Shown: piece by piece, positions 1-8,981 of the stretch | How the letters are laid out: the number at the start of each line of letters is the position of its first letter | Position numbering within the stretch: position 1 is the first letter of the stretch | Origin: Adhaeretor mobilis | GTDB taxonomy: Bacteria > Planctomycetota > Planctomycetia > Pirellulales > Lacipirellulaceae | Length of the DNA stretch: 64,000 nucleotides | Reading direction: 5' to 3' | NCBI RefSeq assembly: GCF_007741515.1 | Contig: NZ_CP036263.1 | Coordinates: 1,054,001 to 1,118,000 of the forward strand | The notes under the pieces: generated by a model | Databases searched by the model: none | What the model was told of the DNA's origin: nothing | Seen by the model: only the letters and a program-made list of their open reading frames with translations | Translations under genes and position numbers: made by a program

Positions 1-1572
1 GAAGTTGCCGACCTGGCGAAGCGGCGCCGATTTCATCGGGCCTTGCCGTGGGCCGGGCGGCTCTCTGCGGTGCGAAACCTGCTGGCCACTCCGAGTGAAC
101 GGTTGGACCCAGAGCGGCGGATCCAGCAAAACGAATTACATATTCGCCTGCCGGGGCTCTCTCAGCTAGAAAACGAAGCGGAGGAGGCACGCGACCGATT
201 GGAGGAGCTTTGGCAGCCCGCCATGGACGACGACACGCGCACGGAAGTTGCCCGCGAATGGAAACGCTATGCGAAAGCGATTGTCGCCCGCGAGTCGCAA
301 TTGGAACTCTCCAGCCTGCGACGCATTCCTGCCGACTATGTGTTTCCGCCCCGGCTCAACTCCAAGGCGTTGCAAGCGCGTTTAAGACCGGGCCAAGCGA
401 CAGTGGTTTTTCACGAGACGCCTGCTGGCATGTTGGGTTTTCTGTTCACACGCAAGGGTTCTACCCAGTGGAATTGCGGACCGGCTGGTCGGCTCAATGG
501 TAAGGTGAGTGCATTCCTGCAGGACCTGGGCAACTACGACGGCAATCGCGAGATAACCATCGAGCAGCTCGCCTCAGAGGATTGGAAGGCCTCAGGGGCA
601 AAGCTCTATGAGGCGCTGTTCAAGGGCTCGTCTTTCGATCCGGCCTCGACGAACGAACTGGTGATCATTCCCGACGGAATACTCTGGTACGTGCCATTTG
701 AGGCGCTGACTGCAAGTAGCGACTCACGCACCGACGCGATGATCAACTTCAGCCAAATACGCTATGCACCCACAGCAGGGCTCGCGTTTGCAGAGCCGCG
801 ACCCTGGCGGCGTGTGCAGAGGCTTGGGATTCAAGGCAGTGAGATAGCGCCCGGCGACACCGACGATCAAAGAGAAGAGAACCTGATAGCCTTTACCAGT
901 GCGTTTGATCGTACGCTGCGCATCGACGACTCACCAGCAATTGCGCCTTTGGCAGCAAGTTTGTTGGATTGGCTGATTGTGTTGGACGAAGTGGAAGCGG
1001 ACGCGGCCGATCCACTAGGCTGGTCGCCTGTGAAGATGGGGCGTTCCCCCGCTACGCTGGCCGATTGGATGGTCATTCCCAACGCGGGCCCGCAGCGCAT
1101 TCTGATGCCGGGCATGCGCACCATCGCGGAAAACGGCGGGAAGGCGAGTCGTCGCAGCAAGAGCGCCGCCGCGCCAGGTTCCGAGCTATTTTTGGCGAGT
1201 TGCACCTTGATGGGATCAGGCGCCGAAACCATTCTTATGAGCCGCTGGCGCGTGGGTGGTCAGACGACGTTCGACATCACGCGCGAGTTTGCCCAGGAGT
1301 TGCCGTACTCATCCGCTGCGGACGCTTGGCAGCGCAGCGTGCAGGTCGTACGTGCGATGCCGGTCGATCCGATCGCCGAAATGCGAGTGAAGCAAGAACG
1401 GCGTTCTGCACCGCTGACGGCTGAGCACCCCTTCTTCTGGGCAGGCTACCTAGTGGTCGATAGCGGCTTGCCGGGGCCTCTTGCCGAAGAACCTGCCGAA
1501 GAACCTGCCGAAGAAGCTACTGAGAAAACCGGCGAAACAGTGCCCGCCGTTATTGAAAACGCAGGTCTCTAA
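1..1572 (+). CDS. CHAT-domain protein, 5' end outside window
   Basis: The frame is open from base 1, so the true start lies upstream; a TTG at 43 is only an internal candidate. The visible 523 residues end in a CHAT (caspase-like) domain: a GSELFLASC strand, then SRWRVGGQTTFD, and the late EHPFFWAGYLVV motif typical of the family. The Cys of LASC could be the catalytic Cys, but I see no clear partner His-Gly before it, so activity is uncertain. The tail is low-complexity acidic, with an EEPA unit encoded by a 12-bp tandem repeat near 1484-1518. CHAT proteins usually act as proteases or scaffolds beside partner proteins; the partner here would lie outside the window. Family assignment is firm, role unknown. 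Confidence 0.85.
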   Translation, partial: EVADLAKRRRFHRALPWAGRLSAVRNLLATPSERLDPERRIQQNELHIRLPGLSQLENEAEEARDRLEELWQPAMDDDTRTEVAREWKRYAKAIVARESQLELSSLRRIPADYVFPPRLNSKALQARLRPGQATVVFHETPAGMLGFLFTRKGSTQWNCGPAGRLNGKVSAFLQDLGNYDGNREITIEQLASEDWKASGAKLYEALFKGSSFDPASTNELVIIPDGILWYVPFEALTASSDSRTDAMINFSQIRYAPTAGLAFAEPRPWRRVQRLGIQGSEIAPGDTDDQREENLIAFTSAFDRTLRIDDSPAIAPLAASLLDWLIVLDEVEADAADPLGWSPVKMGRSPATLADWMVIPNAGPQRILMPGMRTIAENGGKASRRSKSAAAPGSELFLASCTLMGSGAETILMSRWRVGGQTTFDITREFAQELPYSSAADAWQRSVQVVRAMPVDPIAEMRVKQERRSAPLTAEHPFFWAGYLVVDSGLPGPLAEEPAEEPAEEATEKTGETVPAVIENAGL

Positions 1573-1662
1573 AAGCAGCTTTCGATTACACTAGAGGAAC
1601 GACCCGGGTAGAACAGGATTTCCAGGTTTTGCTGTTCTCGGGAACCACCTAGTGAGCTGCCG

Positions 1663-3024
1663 ATGTTACGTTTCACTCTCGCTCTATTGCTCGCGGCAAC
1701 ACTTGCGGTTTCGTCGTGCAGTGCTGCTCGCTGGAGCATCACCCATCGCGATACTCTTGCACTCGACGCGAATGGTTTTACCGTTGCAGAGTTGAGCGGC
1801 GTTGCCTACGACGCGACTCAGTCGAGTCCCCTCATTCACGTTTTCAATGCGGTTCAAGACGATGGCTCGGGCGTGGTGGAGTTCAGATTAACTATGACTC
1901 CGAGCGATGCCGTGCTCTGGACCACAGCGACGGCTTCGTATGCGTTTTCAGTTGGACGGGATGACGAGGGAATCGCGATTTCGGCTGATCCCGATGTTGT
2001 CCTGGTGAGCGAAGAAGGCACGCCCAGCCTGCGGCAGATTCGTTTGAGCGACGGCGCGGTGCTCTCTGTCGTGGCAGCACCGGCAGTCTTTAGCACCGCG
2101 CGTGCGAATCGCGGTTTCGAGTCAGCGGCCACGTGGAGTGTTGCCAACAGTGGCTTCCGACTGGCAACGGTGAACGAAGAGGCTCTCACCATCGATGGCC
2201 CGACGGCCAATACGAGCAATGGCACCATGGTGCGCGTGCAGACGTACGACCTCACGGGCAATTCGTCCTCTGCTCTCACCGCTACTGCGACTAAGCAATT
2301 CGCCTACGAAGTTGATCCGATCCATGCTGGGACGAGTACCAATAGCAGTACACGTAGCGGTCTCTCGGAGTTAGTTGCGATGCCTGACAAGACGTTGTTA
2401 GCACTAGAACGTTCTGCGGCAATCGCTCTCCCGGGCTTTCAAAACCGCCTGTACGAAATCGATTCCAGCGCTGCAACCGATACGAATGCCACGGCATTCG
2501 ACGCAGGACTCGCAGGTGCCACTTACACACCCGCTGCAAAGCAGTCCCTGTGGACGGGCACCATTGGTAGCGGCATTGGTCAGAATCTGGAAGGACTAAC
2601 CGTTGGCCCTCAACTCGACAACGGAAATTGGCTGCTCGTGGGCGTGGTCGATGATGGCGATCAATTCAGCAGCAACACAATCGTCACCTTTGAAGCAGCG
2701 CCGATTGTCTCAGCCGATTTCGATGATTCAAGTAAGATCGACGGTGGCGATTTTCTACTTTGGCAGCGAGAAGCGGGCGCGAGCCAGTTCCTCTCCGATG
2801 CGTTCGATGCCGACGGCAATCGCGATGGCAACGTTGACGGGGATGATCGGGCACTTTGGCAGAGTATTTTTGGGAACGCCGCGTTCGTGAGTTCTGACGC
2901 CATCCCGGAGCCGAGTTCGCTCTGTCTGGCACTGCTCGCGACGGCGTGCCTGGCGCAGCGTTGCCGCAGGATTCACTTGTTAGCCCTGCATGCTGGTATG
3001 TGGGTGACCGAATCTTTCCAGTAA
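1663..3024 (+). CDS. Secreted phytase-like esterase-domain protein with dockerin-like repeat and PEP-CTERM tail
   Basis: 453 residues. It begins with a hydrophobic signal peptide (residues 1-21) that includes a Cys. The central part carries the pattern of the 'esterase-like activity of phytase' family: LSGVAYD, NRGFESAA, GLSELVAMPDKTLLALERS, and NLEGLTVGPQL followed by a VDDGD segment. Around residues 350-405 there is a dockerin-type pair of Asp/Asn-rich loops (DFDDSSKIDGGDF and DADGNRDGNVDGDD). IPEPSSL, a hydrophobic stretch and Arg residues follow, a PEP-CTERM sorting tail, although here 15 or more residues trail after the basic cluster. It is likely exported and anchored or released by an exosortase system not seen in this window. 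Substrate unknown. Confidence 0.75.
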   Translation: MLRFTLALLLAATLAVSSCSAARWSITHRDTLALDANGFTVAELSGVAYDATQSSPLIHVFNAVQDDGSGVVEFRLTMTPSDAVLWTTATASYAFSVGRDDEGIAISADPDVVLVSEEGTPSLRQIRLSDGAVLSVVAAPAVFSTARANRGFESAATWSVANSGFRLATVNEEALTIDGPTANTSNGTMVRVQTYDLTGNSSSALTATATKQFAYEVDPIHAGTSTNSSTRSGLSELVAMPDKTLLALERSAAIALPGFQNRLYEIDSSAATDTNATAFDAGLAGATYTPAAKQSLWTGTIGSGIGQNLEGLTVGPQLDNGNWLLVGVVDDGDQFSSNTIVTFEAAPIVSADFDDSSKIDGGDFLLWQREAGASQFLSDAFDADGNRDGNVDGDDRALWQSIFGNAAFVSSDAIPEPSSLCLALLATACLAQRCRRIHLLALHAGMWVTESFQ

Positions 3025-3120
3025 CCAGAGCAGGCTATTTAAGTCTCCTAAGAAATCTGGTTTACTAACAGTACGAGTGAGTACACTTTCGAGAACAATC
3101 ATAAGCGACGGAATCTTCCC

Positions 3121-4701
3121 ATGCCCCGAATGGATTTGAGCAGTTACGGCATCACCACTACCGACGTTCTTCGCAATGCCACCACGGCGCGGCTTTACGA
3201 GGAGGGCATCTTGCACGATGGGTCGACCATCGCTGCTTCGGGGGCTCTGGCCGCAGACTCTGGCGAAAAATGTGGCCGCAGCCCAGCGGACAAACGCATT
3301 GTTGAGGAGCCTGAAAGCCAGGGGGATGTGTGGTGGGGGCCGGTGAACACGCCGCTCCCACCAGACTCGTTTGAGCAGAACAAGCAGATCGCAATCGACT
3401 ACTTCAACACGTGCGAACGCGTGCATGTGTTCGACGGCTACGCCGGTTGGGACCCCGAATGCCGGATCAAAGTGCGGGTAATCTGCACGCGGGCCTATCA
3501 TGCGTTGTTCATGCACAACATGCTCATCCGCCCTACTGCAGAAGAACTGGCCGACTTTGGCGAGCCTGACTACGTGATCTATAACGCCGGCCGTCAACCG
3601 GCCGACCCCAGTGTTGAGGGTGTGACTTCGGAAACGAGCGTCGCCCTGAACTTTGCCTCGGGGGAGTTCGTGATCCTAGGCACCGAGTACGCTGGCGAGA
3701 TGAAAAAGGGAGTGTTCACGATCATGCACTACCTAATGCCAAAGCGAGGCATTCTCTCAATGCATTGCTCTGCTAACGAGGGAGCGGGGGGCGACGTGTC
3801 GCTCTATTTTGGGCTCTCTGGCACGGGAAAGACGACGCTCTCGGCCGACAAGAATCGCGACCTCATTGGCGATGATGAGCACTGCTGGAGTGATCGCGGC
3901 ATCTTCAATATCGAAGGGGGCTGTTACGCGAAGACGATCAATCTTTCCAAACGGAACGAGCCGGAAATTTACGATGCCATTCGCTTCGGTACCGTATTAG
4001 AAAACACGGTGCAAGACCCTGAAACACACGTGGTCGATTTCAAGAATATATCGATCACCGAAAACACGCGGGCCAGCTATCCGATCGATTACATTTCCCA
4101 TTCAAAGATCCCTTGCGTCGGCGATCACCCACGGGATGTGATATTCCTCACTTGCGACGCCTTTGGTGTGCTGCCGCCGGTCAGCAAGCTCACCCCCGAG
4201 CAAGCGATGTATCACTTTATCAGTGGGTACACCGCCAAGGTGGCCGGGACCGAAGTGGGCGTCACCGAGCCAGAGGCGACGTTCTCAGCCTGCTTTGGAG
4301 CACCCTTCCTGGTGCTCCATCCGGCACGCTATGCGGAACTCTTGGCCGAGAAGATGCGTCGTCATGGTGCAAAAGCCTGGCTGGTGAACACCGGCTGGAG
4401 CGGCGGTGTTTACGGCGTGGGCGGACGCATTAGCCTGCAGCATACCCGCGCGATCATCGACGCGATCCACGACGGTACGCTTGACGCCGCCGAAACGACC
4501 ACCGACCCTGTATTTGGTCTTGAAATACCGCTAGAGTGCGAGAACTTGCCCAACGCGATCCTGGTGCCCCGCAACATGTGGGTCGATACCAAAGCGTTCG
4601 ATGCCACGGCGAATAAGCTGGCAGGGTTGTTTGCGGAGAATTTCAAGATGTACGCGGGCGACGCCTCGGAGGAAGTGTGCAAGGCAGGACCGCGCGTTTA
4701 G
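3121..4701 (+). CDS. pckA: Phosphoenolpyruvate carboxykinase (ATP)
   Basis: 526 residues, the normal length for the ATP-dependent enzyme (about 530). It converts oxaloacetate and ATP to phosphoenolpyruvate, CO2 and ADP, the first committed step of gluconeogenesis, in the cytosol. The phosphate-binding loop GLSGTGKTTLSAD lies at about residues 230-242, followed by the metal-binding GDDEHCWSD. The early CGRSPADKRIV segment and late NTGWSGGVYGVGGRISL segment are also typical. Gene and protein appear intact. The start ATG at 3121 gives the expected N-terminus; an ATG three codons later is an alternative. Pyruvate kinase, acting on the same metabolite, lies 2 kb downstream on the other strand. Confidence 0.97.
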   Translation: MPRMDLSSYGITTTDVLRNATTARLYEEGILHDGSTIAASGALAADSGEKCGRSPADKRIVEEPESQGDVWWGPVNTPLPPDSFEQNKQIAIDYFNTCERVHVFDGYAGWDPECRIKVRVICTRAYHALFMHNMLIRPTAEELADFGEPDYVIYNAGRQPADPSVEGVTSETSVALNFASGEFVILGTEYAGEMKKGVFTIMHYLMPKRGILSMHCSANEGAGGDVSLYFGLSGTGKTTLSADKNRDLIGDDEHCWSDRGIFNIEGGCYAKTINLSKRNEPEIYDAIRFGTVLENTVQDPETHVVDFKNISITENTRASYPIDYISHSKIPCVGDHPRDVIFLTCDAFGVLPPVSKLTPEQAMYHFISGYTAKVAGTEVGVTEPEATFSACFGAPFLVLHPARYAELLAEKMRRHGAKAWLVNTGWSGGVYGVGGRISLQHTRAIIDAIHDGTLDAAETTTDPVFGLEIPLECENLPNAILVPRNMWVDTKAFDATANKLAGLFAENFKMYAGDASEEVCKAGPRV

Positions 4702-4809
4702 CGACGCCATTTTCTTGAGTATTTCGCCGCTGAGCTTGCTCCGCGCGGGTTTGAGCTAGAGACTCCACGGCGAGCAAGCTCGTCGGCTAACGAACGCGTT
4801 TTGGGTTGG

Positions 4810-5445
4810 CTAACTTGCGGAGCGTCGCTGCCATGCCCAAGTCCCCAGGAGCGGTAACGTAATCGAAATGCACAAGGCCGCCGGCAACCAACCTTGTGTG
4901 GTTGCTTGTTGCCCAAGGGCCGCGTAGCCGAGCGACAGCACGCCGTTGCAGAGTAGGGTGGTCGCCAGGAAATTTCGCCAAGGCATTTGCAACGCGCCGA
5001 CGAGCAGGGCGCACGCTTCGGCTAGCACGGGCAACGGTCGCGTGATCGCCAGCATCGCTGGGCCGTGTTGGCGGCACGCATCTTCTAACTCTGTGACTCG
5101 TTCGGCAGAGGAAAATCGCACGGCCAAGGGTCTGCCCCAGCGGCGAGCAAGCGCGAAGGCAATAGTTGCACCAATTGTCATTCCGATGCAACTCACGAGC
5201 GCGCCGAGCCAGATTCCCAGCGTGCTCCCGGCCAGTGTGCAGATCGGCCCCGAAGGGATCGGCAGGAACACATCACTGGCCAAGAGCGCCACGATTGCCG
5301 CGGCCAGTATGCCGGCCGATGGTGGCGACTCCTGCCAACGGACCAGTTGGTCGCTAAAGGACTCTCCCCACACGGCCAGCACCACCAACGGCAGAACGAG
5401 TACAACCGTCACTAACAGCAGCGGCTTAGCAAGATCAGTAAGCAT
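4810..5445 (-). CDS. VTT/DedA-family (SNARE-associated) inner-membrane protein
   Basis: 211 residues from the ATG at 5445. A longer reading to 5535 adds a basic, Arg-rich extension that looks unlike a signal, so the shorter start is preferred. Hydrophobic segments lie near residues 7-25, 40-60, 70-100, 145-165 and 185-200. The core DVFLPIPSGPICTLAGSTLG followed by a small-residue-rich ALARRWGR helix matches the VTT domain (DedA, TVP38, TMEM64). These proteins are thought to act as membrane-lipid transporters or scramblases with a role in proton-motive-force homeostasis. It converges on pckA across about 110 bases that hold no strong terminator. Confidence 0.75.
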   Translation of the reverse strand: MLTDLAKPLLLVTVVLVLPLVVLAVWGESFSDQLVRWQESPPSAGILAAAIVALLASDVFLPIPSGPICTLAGSTLGIWLGALVSCIGMTIGATIAFALARRWGRPLAVRFSSAERVTELEDACRQHGPAMLAITRPLPVLAEACALLVGALQMPWRNFLATTLLCNGVLSLGYAALGQQATTQGWLPAALCISITLPLLGTWAWQRRSAS

Positions 5446-5601
5446 TTGGTTCCGAGTGAGCAAGGAGATTTTGACTTCCGAGCATACGATTCTACGCTTT
5501 AGGCGACACACATAGCTACGCGGTTTAATTGGCACTACGCACTTAATTCAGCCAAACTTAAGTCTACCGCTTTGTTTTTCAAGCGGGCTCAAGGAATCGA
5601 A

Positions 5602-6693
5602 ATGATGAAACTCAACTTCCTCCACGACTCGTCTACCAGCGAACGCGTTACCGCGATCGTAAGCACCCTGTTTGCCGTGGGCATCCTCGGCGTTGCCGTG
5701 ACTGCCCAGCAGCTCAACAACGAGCCGACTGGCGGACTGGTACAGCTCGAGTCGGAACTCATGACACAGCTTGATCTGGCGTATCGCCACGACACTCCGC
5801 TGTTGGAGCAACGCGTCGAGCAGTTCAATGGCGTGCTGCAGAAGTGGCAGCAAGCCACGCCATCGGCCGAGCGCGATGAGAAGCTGGCTCGCTGGATTCG
5901 CGATGCGATGGCCCGCTCGATGCCAGGCTCGAATCGTCCGCTACCAGAAACGCCAATATTTGAGACGAGGCCCGTCGCTCCGTTGAATGTCGCTCAGACA
6001 AAGATCGTCGAGTCGAAGACCACGACTCCACCCACGGATATCCTGACCGACGAGCCAAGCCGTTTCGACACGAACACAACTCCTACTTACAAACCCGACT
6101 TAGCCATGCTGCCACTGTCGGAGATTGAAGTTGCAGCCGATGATGAGGCTGAAAGTGATGTGCAAGTCGAGTACGTTGCGGCACGCGAATGGAACGAAGA
6201 TCGGGAACACGAGAACTTGTTCCAGGAGCCTGAGTTTGACGAAGCCCGGCCTGGGCAAACCCAGGCTGAGCTCACACAGAAAAGCGTCATCGTACGCCAT
6301 CGCACGCTCGGTGAGCCTGCCGTCGATTTCAATCTGCGCGAGCTCAGCGCTCGCATCGCCGGCTACCACGAGGGACTCGCTGAGATTGAAGCGGCGCTGG
6401 TGAATCACTCGGCCGACGATTCGCAAGAACTCGTGACACTGGTCGAATCGCTCGAGCAACTCGACTCCCAACGCCAATTCGTATCGCTTTACTACGATTT
6501 ACTCAGTGACCGCCAGCGCATGTTTCTTGCGACTCCTCGTTCTTTAGAGCCAGTTGTCGCTCGTGTGCAGAAGCGGCTCGACCGGTCGGAACGCTCTGCG
6601 GACGGCGACTTCCTACGCCCCTTCGACGGTGAAGCTCAAGAGCGACTTGAGCAACTTCGTGAGCGGCTCGATCTGCTAGTTGCGAGCAAATAA
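5602..6693 (+). CDS. Hypothetical membrane-anchored protein with coiled-coil-rich tail
   Basis: 363 residues from the ATG at 5602, chosen because AAGGA sits about 10 bases upstream; the frame is open back to 5572. One hydrophobic segment (about residues 13-33) suggests an inner-membrane anchor or uncleaved signal. The rest is soluble, acidic and Glu/Gln/Arg-rich with predicted helices: roughly residues 35-110, then a Pro/Thr linker, then 235-360. There are no cysteines or catalytic motifs. I do not recognise the family. It lies between an opposite-strand membrane protein and opposite-strand pyruvate kinase, so it is probably its own transcription unit. Confidence 0.7.
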   Translation: MMKLNFLHDSSTSERVTAIVSTLFAVGILGVAVTAQQLNNEPTGGLVQLESELMTQLDLAYRHDTPLLEQRVEQFNGVLQKWQQATPSAERDEKLARWIRDAMARSMPGSNRPLPETPIFETRPVAPLNVAQTKIVESKTTTPPTDILTDEPSRFDTNTTPTYKPDLAMLPLSEIEVAADDEAESDVQVEYVAAREWNEDREHENLFQEPEFDEARPGQTQAELTQKSVIVRHRTLGEPAVDFNLRELSARIAGYHEGLAEIEAALVNHSADDSQELVTLVESLEQLDSQRQFVSLYYDLLSDRQRMFLATPRSLEPVVARVQKRLDRSERSADGDFLRPFDGEAQERLEQLRERLDLLVASK

Positions 6694-6787
6694 CTCGCCA
6701 GGGGGCAGTTGTAAGTTTGTTGTACGTACCGCATCGCACCGAGTCGACTGGTCCTTAAGGGGTGTGTCTACCAAACGCCGTAGTCTG

Positions 6788-8215
6788 TCATGTCACTTGC
6801 CGTAGCTGCATCGAATCGATAACGGTCTCGCCGGCCAAGACGTTGGTAATGACCACCATCCACTCGCCTCCGTCGCACCATTGTCTCCGCTTCAGGTAAG
6901 CAAGTGCGTCCTTGATCGTCTCTTCGGGGTCGTCGGAGAAGTCCATCAGGAACGGCTCGACTCCCCAGGGCAGGAGGAGTTGACGGAAGTTTTCCTCATC
7001 GTCGGTGAACGCAAAGATCGGGACTCCGCGTGGACGCAACGCGGCGAGCACGTACGCGAGGAAGCCGCTGCGTGTGAATACGATAATACCCGACTGACCG
7101 AGGTCTTGCGCCAACGTGGCCGCGGACCTAAGCATTTTGGCTTTCGGCTCTCGCAGCACTATCGTGGAGTTCAGCTTCTTGTCGACCGTCGGCTCGATGC
7201 TCTGGATGACATTCTTGAAGACTTCCACCGATTCGAGCGGGAACAATCCGGTCGTCGTTTCACCAGATAGCATGATGGCGTCTGCTTGCTCACGCACCGC
7301 GTTGGAGATATCGGATACCTCAGCTCGCGTCGGTATAGCCGCTGAAATCATCGACTCGAGTAAATGGGTCGCAATAATCACCGGCTTGCCTTCCGCTTGG
7401 CAGGCCTTGACGAGTTCTGTCTGCACCAGTGGAAGTTGATGGTACTCGATCTCGATTCCCAAATCGCCGCGGGCGACCATGATCGCGTCTGACGCTTTGA
7501 TGATCGGTATCGCGTTACGCACGCCCGCTTGTTCTTCGATTTTAGAGACGACCCGCGCCGTAGAGCCTAGGCTTTGTAAGTGCTCGCGCAGTTCGTCGAC
7601 GTCGCTCGCTCGACGAACGAAGGATAGTGCGACTAAGTCGATTCCGGCCTCGACGCCCGTGGCGAGATCAGCGTAGTCTTTCTCGGTGAGTGAAGGGAGG
7701 TTCACCTGGACGCCCGGGAGGTTGATGTGGCGGCGTGAGGAGAGCTTGCCGTCGGCTAAAACCTCGCACCGAACGAACGCATCCTCCTTTTCAACAACCC
7801 TGAGTCGCAGTAGACCGCTATCGACGAGCACGGTCTGCCCGATGTCGACATCTCTTGAGAGCCCATCGTAGTTGACCGACACGCGCAACATGTCGGATGG
7901 ACTTCGCGTGTCATCGGGCGTGCACAACTCGATCTGGTCACCAGCTGTCAAGTCAATGATGCCATCGACGTCGCCGGTGCGTATCTCCGGCCCCTTAATG
8001 TCCATCATGACCGCGACCTGGCGGCCGAGCTTGCGGGACGTCGTACGAATGCGTTCGAGGATCTGTAACACCCAATCACGGGAAGCGTGCGCCATGTTCA
8101 GGCGCAAGATATCGACCCCCGCGACAATGAGTTGCTCAAGCCGTTCAGGTGATTCCGTTGCCGGACCGATCGTGGCGATGATCTTGGTGTGGCGGTAGTA
8201 GCTTGGTGGCTTCAT
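6788..8215 (-). CDS. pyk: Pyruvate kinase
   Basis: 475 residues. It catalyses phosphoenolpyruvate plus ADP to pyruvate plus ATP in glycolysis. Hallmarks are RHTKIIATIGPATESPERL at the N-terminus, LRLNMAHAS, MMDIKGPEIRTGDVDG, SKIEEQAGVRNA (catalytic Lys) and VARGDLGIEIEY (metal and phosphate binding), then the C-terminal regulatory domain. The start at 8215 is set by GCAGGAGC about 5-10 bases upstream; a longer reading to 8284 lacks both a Shine-Dalgarno sequence and family similarity. It is the last clearly native gene before the cassette array, which begins about 730 bases away. Confidence 0.96.
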   Translation of the reverse strand: MKPPSYYRHTKIIATIGPATESPERLEQLIVAGVDILRLNMAHASRDWVLQILERIRTTSRKLGRQVAVMMDIKGPEIRTGDVDGIIDLTAGDQIELCTPDDTRSPSDMLRVSVNYDGLSRDVDIGQTVLVDSGLLRLRVVEKEDAFVRCEVLADGKLSSRRHINLPGVQVNLPSLTEKDYADLATGVEAGIDLVALSFVRRASDVDELREHLQSLGSTARVVSKIEEQAGVRNAIPIIKASDAIMVARGDLGIEIEYHQLPLVQTELVKACQAEGKPVIIATHLLESMISAAIPTRAEVSDISNAVREQADAIMLSGETTTGLFPLESVEVFKNVIQSIEPTVDKKLNSTIVLREPKAKMLRSAATLAQDLGQSGIIVFTRSGFLAYVLAALRPRGVPIFAFTDDEENFRQLLLPWGVEPFLMDFSDDPEETIKDALAYLKRRQWCDGGEWMVVITNVLAGETVIDSMQLRQVT

Positions 8216-8948
8216 TAATGCTCCTGCGATAAAGTTGATCCTGCCGAGGCTCTCTAGTCTGCAATTTCCATGCCTTGCCGCCACAAGGCACGATGTTACT
8301 CCCCTTGCAAGAATCGACGAGCAGATCCGTCGGTTCGGTCGTTGGATGCACGCTCAATGGATGAGCGGTTGAGTGCTTATTCTGCCCAACAAATGGTCAA
8401 GATCAAGGAGCGGGTGCCCAGGTGTCTGGCAATCGTTTTGGCAGTGCTATTACCACCAAGAGCACTAAGAACGCCATGGAAACGGAATCCCTTCGCTGAA
8501 AAGCTCTACCCTGACTAAATATAATTTGTGTGTCGCGATAGAAAGCAGCCAAAAGAAAATAGCTGTAAAGAAAAAACGAATCTCATCTTTCAGGGGTAAA
8601 GGCTAAACCATTCAGACAAATTCTTTGTGTTCTTCGTGCCCTTAGTGGTTTCTAGGTTCTGCCATAAATATTTGCCACACACGTGCCCAGATGCATGGGA
8701 GCCTCTCGCGGAAGATGCGCCCCATGACGTTCGGCGATTGTACCAGTGCCGGCAGGGAATGCACCCGACTTCACTGTGGGCGTTTCGAGCGGTCGGGCTT
8801 TCTTACCGAGGGCATTTTCACGCAATTCTGTATAATCCAGGCGACTACAAGGCAATATCATCTTTAATCGTGATGGGGTAACAGTTTGCGATCACCAACA
8901 AACCTGATAACTTATTTGGATATACAGAATCGTATCTGTCCATTTATT
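8216..8948. other. Gene-free spacer left of the cassette array
   Basis: About 730 bases with no convincing gene on either strand; the two 80-residue open frames are compositionally noisy and match nothing I know. At 8627-8652 there is a copy of the dispersed sequence ending in CCCTTAGTGGTTTCT (see repeats near 24.1, 48.9 and 59.5 kb). From about 8880 the sequence becomes AT-rich. I specifically looked for an integron integrase (tyrosine recombinase with an R..H-R..Y box) and saw none. At 8905-8955 TGATAAC and GTTATGC flank a weak palindrome, a possible site at the left end of the cassette array. Confidence 0.5.
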
Positions 8949-8955
8949 GTTATGC
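8949..8955 (+). other. Putative integron core site (left boundary of cassette array)
   Basis: GTTATGC matches the 3' core of the attC sites further along the array (GTTATGT, GTTATTC) and lies 27 bases before the first cassette gene. That is the spacing seen for the next cassettes (11-33 bases). An inverse core TGATAAC occurs at 8905-8911 with a weak ACAGA/TCTGT palindrome between. It could be the remains of attI or of a short attC; I cannot decide from sequence alone. Confidence 0.4.
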
Positions 8956-8981
8956 CACCAAAGTAGAATCTGAATCGTCGC

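Noticed and set aside
4702..4809. Terminator between pckA and the VTT-domain gene
   Set aside because: AGCTTGCTC and GAGCAAGCTC strings pair only at distance and no T tract follows, so no terminator is called.
8216..8948. Possible integron integrase or attI
   Set aside because: No frame shows tyrosine-recombinase motifs; only a core-like GTTATGC and a weak palindrome at the right end remain.
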